A DNA stretch of 49,943 nt, taken from assembly GCA_030430535.1 (NCBI GenBank), contig JAUIKY010000026.1, positions 1-49,943 of the forward strand. Direction: 5' to 3'. The position numbers were made by a program, and so were the translations under genes. Below are positions 25,553 through 34,705 of this stretch, piece by piece (the first letter of the stretch is position 1; each line of letters opens with the position of its first letter). The notes under the pieces were generated by a model, which made no database searches, was not told where the DNA came from, and worked only from the letters and a program-made list of their open reading frames with translations. Origin of the DNA: Bacteroidia bacterium. GTDB lineage: Bacteria; Bacteroidota; Bacteroidia; Flavobacteriales; Flavobacteriaceae.

Positions 25553-26335
25553 TTAGTGTATAAATTTAGTACCTATTTCTTTATCATCAATAATATCTAC
25601 GATAACATTTTCACGTTTACCGTTGGCGATATAGGTTGGTATATCTTTTTTCGCGGTACCTTTTGCTATTTTAATTTTTGAGGCCATACCGCCACGGCCT
25701 TCTCCTTCTTTTTTGTTGGAGGCCTGAACATACTTCTCAACATTTTGGTCGACCTTAACCTCATGTAGCTTTTCAGAATCTTCATCATCGGGGTGGCCGG
25801 TGTACAAACCGTCGGTATCCGATAATATAATCAGCCTATCGGCATCAATCAACTCGGCCACCAAACTGGCCAACTCGTCGTTATCTGAAAACATCGACAT
25901 GGTTAACGATACAGCATCGTCTTCGTTCGCAATAGGAATAACGCCTTCAGATAATAGACCTTCATAACAATTAATCATATTCTCGCGGTGCAAACCGGGG
26001 TCGAAATCACGCTTGGTCGCGAGCACTTGGGCACATTGCATCCCATAATCGTGAAAAATATTATAGTAATAGCGCATCAATCTGGGCTGACCAACCGATG
26101 AATACACTTGTCGGCGTATCGATTTATCGGTTATTTTGGTTGAGCCCAAAACCTCTCGACCAGCAATGGCCGAACCCGATGACACCAATACCACCATAAT
26201 ACCACGTTCGTAAAGCACAGAAATCTGCCTTACCAATTCGCGCAGTACGGGCCCTAAAATACGGTTGTCGCGGTTGGTTAAAACGTTGGTACCAACTTTA
26301 ACTACCACTCTTTTAATATCGTCTTCTTCTGCCAT
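25553..26335 (-). CDS. proB: Glutamate 5-kinase, kinase domain only
   Basis: A 260-aa amino-acid kinase that phosphorylates glutamate on its side chain, the committed and normally proline-inhibited step. KVGTNVL at the N terminus, VSSGSAIAGRE, and LSDTDGLYTGHP (about 160-171) mark the ATP and glutamate sites. The C-terminal PUA domain of E. coli ProB (367 aa) is absent; the chain ends soon after GGMASKIKIAKG and the IDDKEIGTKF stretch. The ATG at 26335 is preferred over 26371, which lies inside proC. The start of proB is 1 nt from the end of proC, so translation is probably coupled. Confidence 0.94.
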   Translation of the reverse strand: MAEEDDIKRVVVKVGTNVLTNRDNRILGPVLRELVRQISVLYERGIMVVLVSSGSAIAGREVLGSTKITDKSIRRQVYSSVGQPRLMRYYYNIFHDYGMQCAQVLATKRDFDPGLHRENMINCYEGLLSEGVIPIANEDDAVSLTMSMFSDNDELASLVAELIDADRLIILSDTDGLYTGHPDDEDSEKLHEVKVDQNVEKYVQASNKKEGEGRGGMASKIKIAKGTAKKDIPTYIANGKRENVIVDIIDDKEIGTKFIH

Positions 26336-26336
26336 G

Positions 26337-27143
26337 TTATTTAGTTTTTCCAAGTTCCACAGCCCTATCAAAAGCGGCGTAAGCCCCTTCTTGAATTAAC
26401 TGCTTTACGTTATTATCTTCCATAGAATCTATAGCAGCCTGGGTAGTCCCTCCTTTGGAAGCTACCCGACTTATCCAGGTTTTGGGAGAAATATCCGATT
26501 GGTTGAACAATTCAATGGCGCCTTCAAAAGTATTGCTTACCAATACTCGGGAATCGTAATCCGAAAATCCCATTTTTTGGGCCGCTTCCAGCATAGACTG
26601 CATAAAATAGAAAACGTATGCTGGTCCACTACCCGAAATTCCGGTTGAAGCATCAATAAATTTTTCGGTACTTACATGTATGGATGTCCCTGTGGTGTCC
26701 AATAAATTTCGAACCATAATCAATTCGATTTTTGAAACATTGTCAGATTCAGTGTAAGACGTCACCCCTTTACCAACTTGTGCCGGTAAATTAGGCATCG
26801 TTCTAATTACTTTTGGCGCATCCAATTTTTGTTGGATGGTTTCAATGGTTACTCCCGCCATTAAAGATACAATAACTTGTTCTTTATTCAGCATAGGTTT
26901 CATTTGCTCGAACAAACCATCACTGTGGTATGGTTTTACAGCTACAAAGACTATGTCTGCCTTGGGCAGGCAATCGTCTAAATTGTCATATACATCAAAT
27001 CGTCCGTCTTCTCTTAAAGTTGTAATTTTTTTTGGATCAGTATCATATATTCTGAGCTTGTGTTTGCTCAAAAGTGGCGAACTTGCCATACCCTCAGAAT
27101 AAGTTAAACCCATGTTTCCTGCTCCAATTACTAATACTTTCAT
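26337..27143 (-). CDS. proC: Pyrroline-5-carboxylate reductase
   Basis: A 268-aa NAD(P)H-dependent enzyme that makes L-proline from pyrroline 5-carboxylate. The N-terminal Rossmann motif is GAGNMG (7-12). VAVKPYH and IRTMPNLPAQVGKG follow, and the C-terminal signature GSGPAYVFYFM with SKGGTTQAAID is complete. It is the first gene of the operon and reads ahead of proB and proA. The whole pathway from glutamate is thus encoded in one transcript. Confidence 0.96.
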   Translation of the reverse strand: MKVLVIGAGNMGLTYSEGMASSPLLSKHKLRIYDTDPKKITTLREDGRFDVYDNLDDCLPKADIVFVAVKPYHSDGLFEQMKPMLNKEQVIVSLMAGVTIETIQQKLDAPKVIRTMPNLPAQVGKGVTSYTESDNVSKIELIMVRNLLDTTGTSIHVSTEKFIDASTGISGSGPAYVFYFMQSMLEAAQKMGFSDYDSRVLVSNTFEGAIELFNQSDISPKTWISRVASKGGTTQAAIDSMEDNNVKQLIQEGAYAAFDRAVELGKTK

Positions 27144-27452
27144 AAGTGTTTTTTAGTTAATAAACTTTTTAATTTGCCATTAAAACCGCAATTTTTATGC
27201 GATAATGCCAAATTGCAATCTTTATTTTAAGATTTTAGGTAATTTAATACTTTTTGATGTTTCGCTAAAATATTACAAACAAAAAGGTAGAAATGTTTGA
27301 GTATATGATAATTTGAAATTTTCATTTTACGATCAAAACTGACACTATGTCGGTGACAATATGGAGGTTTTAAAACAAAAACGCACCAAAATCAACTTTT
27401 AGTGCGTTTTTAATTATGTATATTTTAATCTAAAAGAAAACAGAAATGCTTC
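27144..27452. other. Intergenic region between proC and the glycosyltransferase
   Basis: 309 bp without a gene. The part next to proC (27144-27250) would hold the proC promoter, but no exact TTG/TAnnTTTG pair is seen. The right part holds the terminator at 27377-27411. Nothing else is visible. Confidence 0.5.
27377..27411 (-). terminator. Terminator of the glycosyltransferase gene
   Basis: AAAAACGCAC (27377-27386) pairs with GTGCGTTTTT (27402-27411); the inner A4/T4 also pair across one mismatch. On the minus strand a T run follows. It is 41 nt after the gene's stop. Confidence 0.85.
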
Positions 27453-28883
27453 TTACTTTTTCTCGGCTAAACCTCGTGTTAGCCACCCTCTTCTGCTTGC
27501 CGTTGCAATGGCGTAAGGCGTGATCCAGAACAGGCCAAAAGTATAAAATACGCTGTAGGTGTACGCCCAAACAGATTCCTTTATTTCGTAACGGTGCGCA
27601 TAAAACAATACTGAAAACGAGGAAATAATTAGAATACTCAACATCGTTGAGCCTAAAAACAACAGCGGATGCGTTAATACAAAAAACAACATAAATAGCA
27701 CCATAGGGTAGCTCATGATGATTCTGAGCGATTGAGCCAAAAACAATAATCGGCTTCCAAATTTGTTGCCCTCTCTAAAATTGGTAAAAACATACTTGGC
27801 CATGGCTATGTTTTCGCGAACGTTGCTGCGTCCCCAACGGATAAACATTTTGTAAAGCCCTGGGTATTTTTCGGGTACATTGGTATAAGCTACCGCATTT
27901 CGCTGAAACAATACGTGTTTGCCTTGTTTTAAGATCATGTTGGTCATAGCACGGTCTTCGCCAATATCCGAAGGTTGCCCCATAAAAGTTTGATTGATCC
28001 ACTCGGGAAGGCATTTGTGCACCGCAGTGCTTCTGTATGCCGCCAAAGCACCTGGAGTACACAAAACCGAATTCAATTTGCTTTCGGCCGAACGTACAAA
28101 CTCAAAACTCATCACAAAACTAACATCCAACATTTTGGGTAGCATTTCTTTTTTATTGTTCAATACCCTGATATTTCCAGCCACGGCACCACATTGTTCA
28201 TTATTAACAAATGGTGAAACCAGGTTTCTAAGAGTATCGGCGGTGACTATAGAATCGCTATCGACAGTTACAAACACCTCACCCGTTCCCAAATGGAACC
28301 CTCTGTACAAGGCATGGCGTTTACCTTGATTTTCGGGCTGTTGGTAAATCTCTAAGCGGTCGCCCAATTTTTCCTTGGCATCTTGCATCCACTCCCAAGT
28401 ATCATCCAAACTCCCATCGTCAATGGCCAACAACTGCATTTTGCCTTTGGGGTAGTTACTTTTGGCCAAACTCGTTAAGGTATCCCAAACCTGTTTGCCT
28501 TCATTATACGCTGGCACAATTACTGTACAGGTTGGCAATTCACTGTCGGCAACCGAAGGAATGGCTTTGTACCGCAAATAATTGAACGCCATAAAAAGGA
28601 AATAAAACGCCTTAAAAAGGAAAAGCAACAGGCCTATGCCCAAGAAAATCATTCCTGGGGTAGTACTCATGCGTTCGGCGTTAACCTGTTCGAAATCGTT
28701 ATGGAATACCGAAAACAAATAAACCCCCATAATTATAAATAGAAATGTGCTTAAAAGAACTATTCTATTTTGAGGGTTTTCGGTCTTTCGGTAGGTATTG
28801 AAAAATGAAAGGAATCGACGCTTTAAATTTTTTATTTGTTTTTTGGATGTTGTCGGTTTTGAAACGTTGTGTTTAGAGGCCAT
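27453..28883 (-). CDS. Membrane-bound processive-type GT2 glycosyltransferase
   Basis: A 476-aa inner-membrane glycosyltransferase of family 2. Two N-terminal helices (about 41-60 and 77-100), a cytoplasmic catalytic domain (about 117-355), then about four C-terminal helices. Catalytic motifs: IDDGS (154-158), VDSDS (207-211), GED (308-310, acceptor base) and FIRWGRSN (347-354). The family's QxxRW motif has Met346 in place of Gln. The layout matches synthases of chitin, hyaluronan or poly-GlcNAc type, so an exopolysaccharide or lipid-linked glycan is likely; the sugar cannot be told. It is monocistronic with no polysaccharide cluster beside it. Confidence 0.88.
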   Translation of the reverse strand: MASKHNVSKPTTSKKQIKNLKRRFLSFFNTYRKTENPQNRIVLLSTFLFIIMGVYLFSVFHNDFEQVNAERMSTTPGMIFLGIGLLLFLFKAFYFLFMAFNYLRYKAIPSVADSELPTCTVIVPAYNEGKQVWDTLTSLAKSNYPKGKMQLLAIDDGSLDDTWEWMQDAKEKLGDRLEIYQQPENQGKRHALYRGFHLGTGEVFVTVDSDSIVTADTLRNLVSPFVNNEQCGAVAGNIRVLNNKKEMLPKMLDVSFVMSFEFVRSAESKLNSVLCTPGALAAYRSTAVHKCLPEWINQTFMGQPSDIGEDRAMTNMILKQGKHVLFQRNAVAYTNVPEKYPGLYKMFIRWGRSNVRENIAMAKYVFTNFREGNKFGSRLLFLAQSLRIIMSYPMVLFMLFFVLTHPLLFLGSTMLSILIISSFSVLFYAHRYEIKESVWAYTYSVFYTFGLFWITPYAIATASRRGWLTRGLAEKK

Positions 28884-29023
28884 AAATTTTTTAAAATTAA
28901 TTAGTTACCCCATTTACGTTTTAAAAACGCATTTTAGATGTTAGGTTCTTTTCATTTAACAGAAATTTTACATTTAAGAATTTTCTTTAAATCATAAGCA
29001 ACACAGACAATTATTAATTCCTC

Positions 29024-29443
29024 TTAAAATTGTTTTAGCAAATATTTTATGAGGTCTGTTGTGGTTACAATTCCCGCCAAACTATTATTATCGACTACCG
29101 GCAGGGCATGAAACTCTCTTGTCGCTAAAATTTCGGCGACTTCCTTTATGGTGTTTGAGGTAGAAACAGTCACTACATTACGTTTCATAACTTGTTCAAT
29201 AGTAAACAAATTATACACCATAACATCTACGGCTGTATCTGTTTCACTGGTAACATCTGCGAAACTTAGCCGCAATAAATCTGTAAAGCTAAGCATACCT
29301 ATTACCTTACTTTTGTCTACCACCGGAATATGCCTTATTTTATGGTGCTTAAACAAGTATTCTGCCTTTTCCAGACTGTCTCTTTTGTTTAATGTAATAA
29401 CATGCTCGGTCATTATTATTGAAACTGGTGCATTCCGTATCAT
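29024..29443 (-). CDS. CBS-pair domain protein
   Basis: A 139-aa protein consisting of two CBS motifs and little else: the first at about 7-60 (HVITLNKRDSLEKAEYLFKHHKIRHIPVV), the second at about 78-135 (REFHALPVVDNNSLAGIVTTTDLIKYLL). Such Bateman modules bind adenine nucleotides or other ligands and regulate a partner. There is no fused effector domain and no obvious partner next to it. An AT-rich 150-bp gap separates it from the peptidase gene upstream. Confidence 0.88.
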   Translation of the reverse strand: MIRNAPVSIIMTEHVITLNKRDSLEKAEYLFKHHKIRHIPVVDKSKVIGMLSFTDLLRLSFADVTSETDTAVDVMVYNLFTIEQVMKRNVVTVSTSNTIKEVAEILATREFHALPVVDNNSLAGIVTTTDLIKYLLKQF

Positions 29444-29595
29444 AACTTTTGTGTTTTTGTTAGTATGACTAAATTACCAATCAAAAACCTGAAAATGTAT
29501 GATAAAAATCATGTGGCCAATCATTTGAAAAACCTAAAAAACAATTGATAGGCCCTTAAAAAATCCGCCAATTTAAAAGTTTAAAGATTACCTTG

Positions 29596-30465
29596 CTAAT
29601 ACCCGTTGAAGTCAAAATTGAGCATTTGCCTTAGCTTGCCGTAAACCTCGGGAAACAAGCCTAAGAATGCTTGGGGAGCTTCGATAAATGTTTCAATAAC
29701 AACAGCCAACAGTTCGGCATCATTTGTTAAAGCATAGCTTCTTATCAGGTTTGAAGATACCAATTCGTTCTTTAAATGCCGATTTACTGCAAGCTCCTCC
29801 CGTAGTTCGTTAAATGTATCAACAAAAATTATGGAGTTGATGTCCTCTTGTTTGATACTACTATAATGAATGGCATGGGCAAACTCGTGAATACCTAAAT
29901 TCAGCTTGTCGTCTTCAATTCTAAAACCTTCTTGGAAGTTGTCCCAAGACAGCACCAAAGTTTCAAATTGGGCATTATACTCGCCTTTATGGTATGTCTT
30001 ATTTATGTGGGAATAATACTTTGTTGGATACACCAATATGAATTTAACGTAGTCAATAAGGTACTTCCTAAAACCAAAAGTGAGCATAATCGCCGTTGCC
30101 GAAATAAGTACCCTTACTTCTTCAGTGATCACAAAACCTTCTTTCCCCTGAAAATTCTTTTTCTTAATAAAAGTTGCCACCCGATGCCGAAAGTAACGCT
30201 TGTATTTGGCATCCAATCGATTATAAAAAGTAAAATGATTTTCCAGGATACGAATCTGTTCTCTATTCAATTCTCTTTTAAACAAATAGAAATGTACAAA
30301 CAACGGGCGTTTTGCAATTGAGGCGTAAAGCATTTCTGCAGAATCTAAAATTGCAGTAATCACTCTTCTTATATAAATCAGCAGCAATACGACCACGCCA
30401 CATACCAACAGCCCCAAAATAAAATATCCGATTAAAGAGTGAAGAACAGATTGAGCGACTAACAT
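29596..30465 (-). CDS. MtfA-like zinc metallopeptidase with N-terminal membrane helix
   Basis: A 289-aa protein. One hydrophobic helix at about 10-32 anchors it, followed by a domain of the MtfA/M90 peptidase family. The zinc motif HEFAH is at 193-197, preceded by NLGIHEFAH as in the family, and a later Glu in FNELREELAVN is a candidate third ligand. E. coli MtfA is soluble and binds the glucose regulator Mlc; a similar partner is not known here. The N-terminal membrane segment differs from E. coli MtfA. It is transcribed alone, ahead of the CBS gene. Confidence 0.82.
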   Translation of the reverse strand: MLVAQSVLHSLIGYFILGLLVCGVVVLLLIYIRRVITAILDSAEMLYASIAKRPLFVHFYLFKRELNREQIRILENHFTFYNRLDAKYKRYFRHRVATFIKKKNFQGKEGFVITEEVRVLISATAIMLTFGFRKYLIDYVKFILVYPTKYYSHINKTYHKGEYNAQFETLVLSWDNFQEGFRIEDDKLNLGIHEFAHAIHYSSIKQEDINSIIFVDTFNELREELAVNRHLKNELVSSNLIRSYALTNDAELLAVVIETFIEAPQAFLGLFPEVYGKLRQMLNFDFNGY

Positions 30466-30535
30466 TTACCTTCCTGTAGTTTGTTTTTAATTTTAAGAAA
30501 GCCTAAAAATGGTACAAATTTCTGTTTAACCAATA

Positions 30536-30569
30536 AAAAAACTCCACTTAAAATTAAGTGGAGTTTTTT
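30536..30569. terminator. Bidirectional terminator after tRNA-Arg
   Basis: A near-perfect inverted repeat AAAACTCCACTT / AAGTGGAGTTTT with flanking A and T runs directly beside the tRNA 3' end. It ends transcription of the tRNA on the minus strand. Confidence 0.85.
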
Positions 30570-30570
30570 G

Positions 30571-30644
30571 TGACCCCGGAGGGATTCAAACCCCCAACCC
30601 TCAGAGCCGAAATCTGATGCGCTATTCAGTTGCGCCACGGGGCC
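30571..30644 (-). tRNA. tRNA-Arg (anticodon UCG)
   Basis: A 74-nt cloverleaf on the minus strand from 30644 to 30571. The acceptor stem GGCCCCG pairs with CGGGGTC (one G-U pair) and the discriminator is A. The anticodon stem TCAGA/TCTGA encloses TTTCGGC, giving anticodon TCG for CGA/CGN codons. The T arm has GGTTTGAATC-type TPsiC. CCA is not encoded. It follows the yqeY-type gene by 35 nt and may be processed from its transcript. Confidence 0.95.
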
Positions 30645-30679
30645 GTTAATTCCTGCACAAAGGCAGACACTATGTTATT

Positions 30680-31129
30680 TTAAGATAATTTAGCCTTTAC
30701 TATAGCTGAAATGGTCTTGCCATCGGCTTGCCCAGCCAATTCCTTACTTACTATACCCATAACCTTTCCCATATCCTTCATGCCATCAGCACCGGTTTGC
30801 TCAATAGTAGCCACCACAACTTTTTCTATTTCTTCTTCGGTTAGGGCTTCAGGTAAAAATTGCGCAATTACATCGGCCTCGGCCAATTCAGGAGCTGCCA
30901 AATCTTCCCTACCCTGCTCTAAATAAACAGCAGCACTGTCGCGACGTTGCTTTACTTGCTTTTGAAGTATTTTAAGCTCCTGCTCCTCCGTTAATTCTTC
31001 CTTGGCTCCACTTTCGGTTTGCGCCAACAAAATAGCAGATTTTATGGCACGCAAAGCCGTAAGAGCAGTTTGATCTTTAGATTTCATGGCTTCTTTTAAA
31101 GCCGACATTACTTCTTGCTGTAAACTCAT
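30680..31129 (-). CDS. GatB/YqeY domain-containing protein
   Basis: A 149-aa helical protein of the YqeY family, which shares its fold with the tail of the GatB subunit of tRNA amidotransferase. Conserved pieces: MKSKDQTALTALRAIKSAI (15-33), the EQELKILQKQVKQRRDSA stretch, and GADGMKDMGKVMGIV near the C terminus. The family's biochemical role is not firmly known; tRNA binding is suspected. The position between ftsZ and a tRNA gene on the same strand is consistent with that but not proof. Upstream of it lies the ftsZ terminator. Confidence 0.9.
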   Translation of the reverse strand: MSLQQEVMSALKEAMKSKDQTALTALRAIKSAILLAQTESGAKEELTEEQELKILQKQVKQRRDSAAVYLEQGREDLAAPELAEADVIAQFLPEALTEEEIEKVVVATIEQTGADGMKDMGKVMGIVSKELAGQADGKTISAIVKAKLS

Positions 31130-31243
31130 GTTTTAACGACTAATGGAGCTGCGAAGATAAACATAGATTTCTGCCTTAGCAAGAACGACATCAATATTTT
31201 CTTCTACAAAATGAAAATCGGTTAAGCCGAAATAACTAAACAT

Positions 31244-31274
31244 AAAAAAACCCGAAAAGTGAGGGCTTTTCGGG
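31244..31274 (-). terminator. Terminator of ftsZ and the dcw cluster
   Basis: CCCGAAAAG (31251-31259) pairs with CTTTTCGGG (31266-31274). On the minus strand it is followed by a T7 run. It lies 36 nt beyond the ftsZ stop and closes the 16-kb cell-division cluster. Confidence 0.85.
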
Positions 31275-31309
31275 GTGAGAGACAAACACAGCGGTTAAAT
31301 TCTGAATTT

Positions 31310-33319
31310 TTAATCTACGTTATCGTGTAAAAACGAATTGTTGCTTCTCAATTTTATATCATCATTATCATCTGTACCGATGCTTGTTCGAGACATATCG
31401 TTATCCGAAGAATGCCTTGCATTGCTCAAATCCAGACCTTGGCGTTTGTATGCCGGTACTTTTTCTATATCATCAATTTTTGACGTGTTGAATTTATAAT
31501 TGAAGTCTTTCATTTTTCGTCTACGCTCTGCCGCACGTTCTTTCAATAATTCAGAAATTGGCGTGTTCATCGGGTCGATATCTTCCTCCTGCTGTTGTGG
31601 CGCAGGCGCTTTTACCACCTTCTTTTCAAAAACCACTTCCTGATCGATTTCTTCTGCTTGCTGTTTTGATTTTGAAGGTTTCTCGTTCATAGCCGACTCC
31701 AATTCCTCATAATCATCTAAAGCATAGCGAATATCGCCAGTTTCATTGGTTTCATTAACGGTAATGATTTCAACATAATCGTTTACTTTTATGTCCTTTA
31801 CCTCCTCTTCATCCAAATCGTAGGACACCACATTGTTTTGCTTTGTAGGCTTGCTTTCCTCTTTCTTTTCAGAAATAGGCAAATCGAAGGTCAACGTAAT
31901 TTGCTGCTCTTCTTCAACCTCATCAACAAACTTTTCTACTTTCTTACTTTTGCTACTTTCATTGCTTTCATTTTCCATTCGGGTAACCGGCTTGATGATG
32001 AAATCTTCTTCCTCTTCAATGCTATCGCTCACTTCTTCATAAACCACATCCATATTTTTTATGATTTCTGAAGTAGGAATTAAATTAAAATCTTTTGATG
32101 CCTGTGAATTGTTATCGGTTTGATGCTTTGGTGAAGGTTTTGGCAACGGGTTGATATCTTCTTCTTCTGTATCCAAATCCAAAGTGTGGCGAACCACTTG
32201 AGGCTCTTGCTTCTTTTCCAACTCTATACTTGGCGCAATAATCACGGGCTCCTTTTCCTTGGGCTGCAACTCTTGATCTTCACCTAGAGAGTGGACCACT
32301 TTTTTGGTTTCGGTATTGGAAATTTCATCCTGTTGCTCGATGTTAAATCCCGTGGCGATAATCGTTACACCAATAGATTCTTCCAAGGCTTCGTCTTCAC
32401 CAACACCCATAATGATATTGGCGCCATGGCCAGCTTCATTCTGAATGTGGTCGTTAATTTCACCAATTTCATCAATGGTGATTTCTTGCGTACCCGAAAC
32501 AATAAGTAACAATACGTTTTTAGCCCCAGTGATTTTGTTGTCGTTCAATAGTGGCGAATCCAATGCTTTTCTAATAGCTTCTTGCGCACGGTTTTGACCC
32601 GATGCTAGTGCCGACCCCATAATGGCGGTTCCGCTGTTACTTAAAACGGTTTTGGCATCACGTAAATCGATGTTTTGTGTGTAGTGGTGCGTAATAACTT
32701 CGGCTATACCACGAGCAGCTGTAGATAGCACTTCGTCTGCCTTAGAGAACCCAGCCTTAAAGCCAAGGTTACCGTAAACCTCACGAAGTTTATTGTTATT
32801 TATTACGATTAAGGAGTCCACCACATCTCTAAGCCTTTCGATACCTTTTTGGGATTGCTCGATACGCATACGGCCTTCAAACTGAAACGGCATCGTCACA
32901 ATGCCCACCGTTAAAATATCGAGGTCTTTGGCCATTTTAGCGATTATAGGCGCAGCTCCAGTACCTGTTCCACCACCCATTCCGGCAGTGATAAATACCA
33001 TTTTAGTGTTGGTATCGAGCATTTGCGTAATATCATCATAACTCTCTAATGCAGCTTGTTCTCCAATTTCTGGATTGGCACCAGCTCCTAAACCTTCGGT
33101 TAAGTTTACACCCAACTGAATTTTGTTAGGCACACCACTATTTTGAAGGGCTTGCGAATCGGTATTACAGATGTAAAAATCTACACCTTTAATACCTTGT
33201 TGGAACATGTGGTTGATGGCATTGCTACCACCACCGCCAACGCCGATAACTTTAATGACACTTGATTGGTTTTTAGGTAAATCAAATGCGATACTGTCGA
33301 ATTCTTTTCTGCTGCTCAT
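31310..33319 (-). CDS. ftsZ: Cell division protein FtsZ with long C-terminal tail
   Basis: A 669-aa tubulin homolog that polymerises into the Z ring. The GTPase core is about 15-330, with VIGVGGGGSNAI, the tubulin signature GGGTGTG (115-121) and the NIDLRD region of the synergy loop. The following 320 residues are low-complexity, rich in Glu, Asp, Lys, Ser and Gln, far longer than the E. coli linker (about 50). The C-terminal tail reads LRSNNSFLHDNVD, distinct from the usual DIPAFLR-type peptide. Long tails are known in this phylum. It is the last gene of the cluster, 60 nt after ftsA. Confidence 0.96.
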   Translation of the reverse strand: MSSRKEFDSIAFDLPKNQSSVIKVIGVGGGGSNAINHMFQQGIKGVDFYICNTDSQALQNSGVPNKIQLGVNLTEGLGAGANPEIGEQAALESYDDITQMLDTNTKMVFITAGMGGGTGTGAAPIIAKMAKDLDILTVGIVTMPFQFEGRMRIEQSQKGIERLRDVVDSLIVINNNKLREVYGNLGFKAGFSKADEVLSTAARGIAEVITHHYTQNIDLRDAKTVLSNSGTAIMGSALASGQNRAQEAIRKALDSPLLNDNKITGAKNVLLLIVSGTQEITIDEIGEINDHIQNEAGHGANIIMGVGEDEALEESIGVTIIATGFNIEQQDEISNTETKKVVHSLGEDQELQPKEKEPVIIAPSIELEKKQEPQVVRHTLDLDTEEEDINPLPKPSPKHQTDNNSQASKDFNLIPTSEIIKNMDVVYEEVSDSIEEEEDFIIKPVTRMENESNESSKSKKVEKFVDEVEEEQQITLTFDLPISEKKEESKPTKQNNVVSYDLDEEEVKDIKVNDYVEIITVNETNETGDIRYALDDYEELESAMNEKPSKSKQQAEEIDQEVVFEKKVVKAPAPQQQEEDIDPMNTPISELLKERAAERRRKMKDFNYKFNTSKIDDIEKVPAYKRQGLDLSNARHSSDNDMSRTSIGTDDNDDIKLRSNNSFLHDNVD

Positions 33320-33379
33320 AAAATTCTCTTTTTTTGGGGTTTTGTACTCTATATTTATTTCAATGGATTCAAAAAAATA

Positions 33380-34702
33380 CTACTCTGCGTTATCTAAAAA
33401 ATCTTTAACGCGTTCGGTTAATTTATCTAAAAATGAACGTCGCTCTTTTATTGGTTTTGGTTTAACCTCTTCTTCCTCTTCATTTGGAGTCGCTTCATTT
33501 TCAGCTTGCTTTTCTTCTTCTTGCTGCTCTATTTTTTTTCTTTCGTTTCGTTTTAAACCGTCTAAAACCAAACCTACGGCCGTTGCAAATAGTGGGCTGG
33601 TAATATCGTCGTCGCTATCGCCAGCCAAGTGTTCGTTGGGATAACCTATTCGGGTATCCATTCCCGTTATGTATTCCACCAACTGTTTCAAATGTTTCAA
33701 CTGGCTACCACCACCAGTTAACACAATACCGGCAATCAGCTTTTTCTTTTGCTCTTCGTGTCCGTAATTTTTTATCTCTACATAAACCTGTTCAATGATT
33801 TCAACCACACGGGCATGAATGATTTTTGAAAGGTTTTTTAAGGTGATTTCTTTTGGCTCTCTGCCTCTTAAACCAGGAATGGACACAATTTCGTTGTCTT
33901 TATTCTCACCTGGCCAAGCAGAACCAAACTTTATTTTTAGTAGTTCGGCTTGTTTTTCGATGATGGAACATCCTTCCTTAATATCTTCGGTAATCACATT
34001 TCCACCGAAAGGAATCACTGCCGTATGGCGAATGATACCATCTCTAAAAATGGCCAAATCGGTGGTTCCGCCACCTATATCGATTAGCGCTACACCTGCT
34101 TCTTTTTCCTCTTGGCTCAAAACGGCATTGGCCGACGCCAAAGGCTCTAAAGTGATGCCTTCTAGATTCAAGCCTGAGCTTTGCACACAGCGCCCAATAT
34201 TTCTGATGGACGATACTTGACCAACTACCACATGGAAATTGGCTTCCAATCGTCCGCCGTACATACCAATAGGCTCCTTAATTTCGGCCTGCCCATCTAC
34301 TTTGTATTCTTGAGGCAAAACGTGAATGATTTCCTCGCCCGGAAGCATGACCAATTTATGCACTTGCCCAATCAATCTATCGATATCGTCATCATCAATA
34401 ACCGTTTCTGAATTTGCTCTAGTGATGTAATCGCTATGTTGAAGGCTTCTTATATGCTGTCCAGCAATCCCCACGGTAACATCTTCAATTTTTATATCTG
34501 CAGCAGCTTCGGCCTCTTGTACAGCCTGCTGAATAGACTGAATGGTCTGGGTAATATTATTGACCACACCACGGTGAACCCCCAAACTTTTAGATCGACC
34601 AATACCAAAAATTTCGACCTTGCCGTATTCATTTTTACGACCAATCATCGCCACAATTTTTGTGGTCCCTATGTCTAATCCAACTGCTAAATTATGCTCC
34701 AT
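33380..34702 (-). CDS. ftsA: Cell division protein FtsA
   Basis: A 440-aa actin-fold ATPase that tethers FtsZ to the membrane and recruits later divisome proteins. ATP motifs: GLDIGTTKIVAMIG (8-21) and LIDIGGGTTDLAIF (206-219). The SHS2 domain (1C) is present between them. An acidic, Glu/Lys-rich spacer (about 385-415) precedes a C-terminal amphipathic helix (RSFLDKLTERVKDFL), the membrane-targeting sequence. It lies 3 nt after ftsQ and just before ftsZ. Confidence 0.95.
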   Translation of the reverse strand: MEHNLAVGLDIGTTKIVAMIGRKNEYGKVEIFGIGRSKSLGVHRGVVNNITQTIQSIQQAVQEAEAAADIKIEDVTVGIAGQHIRSLQHSDYITRANSETVIDDDDIDRLIGQVHKLVMLPGEEIIHVLPQEYKVDGQAEIKEPIGMYGGRLEANFHVVVGQVSSIRNIGRCVQSSGLNLEGITLEPLASANAVLSQEEKEAGVALIDIGGGTTDLAIFRDGIIRHTAVIPFGGNVITEDIKEGCSIIEKQAELLKIKFGSAWPGENKDNEIVSIPGLRGREPKEITLKNLSKIIHARVVEIIEQVYVEIKNYGHEEQKKKLIAGIVLTGGGSQLKHLKQLVEYITGMDTRIGYPNEHLAGDSDDDITSPLFATAVGLVLDGLKRNERKKIEQQEEEKQAENEATPNEEEEEVKPKPIKERRSFLDKLTERVKDFLDNAE

Positions 34703-34705
34703 AGT

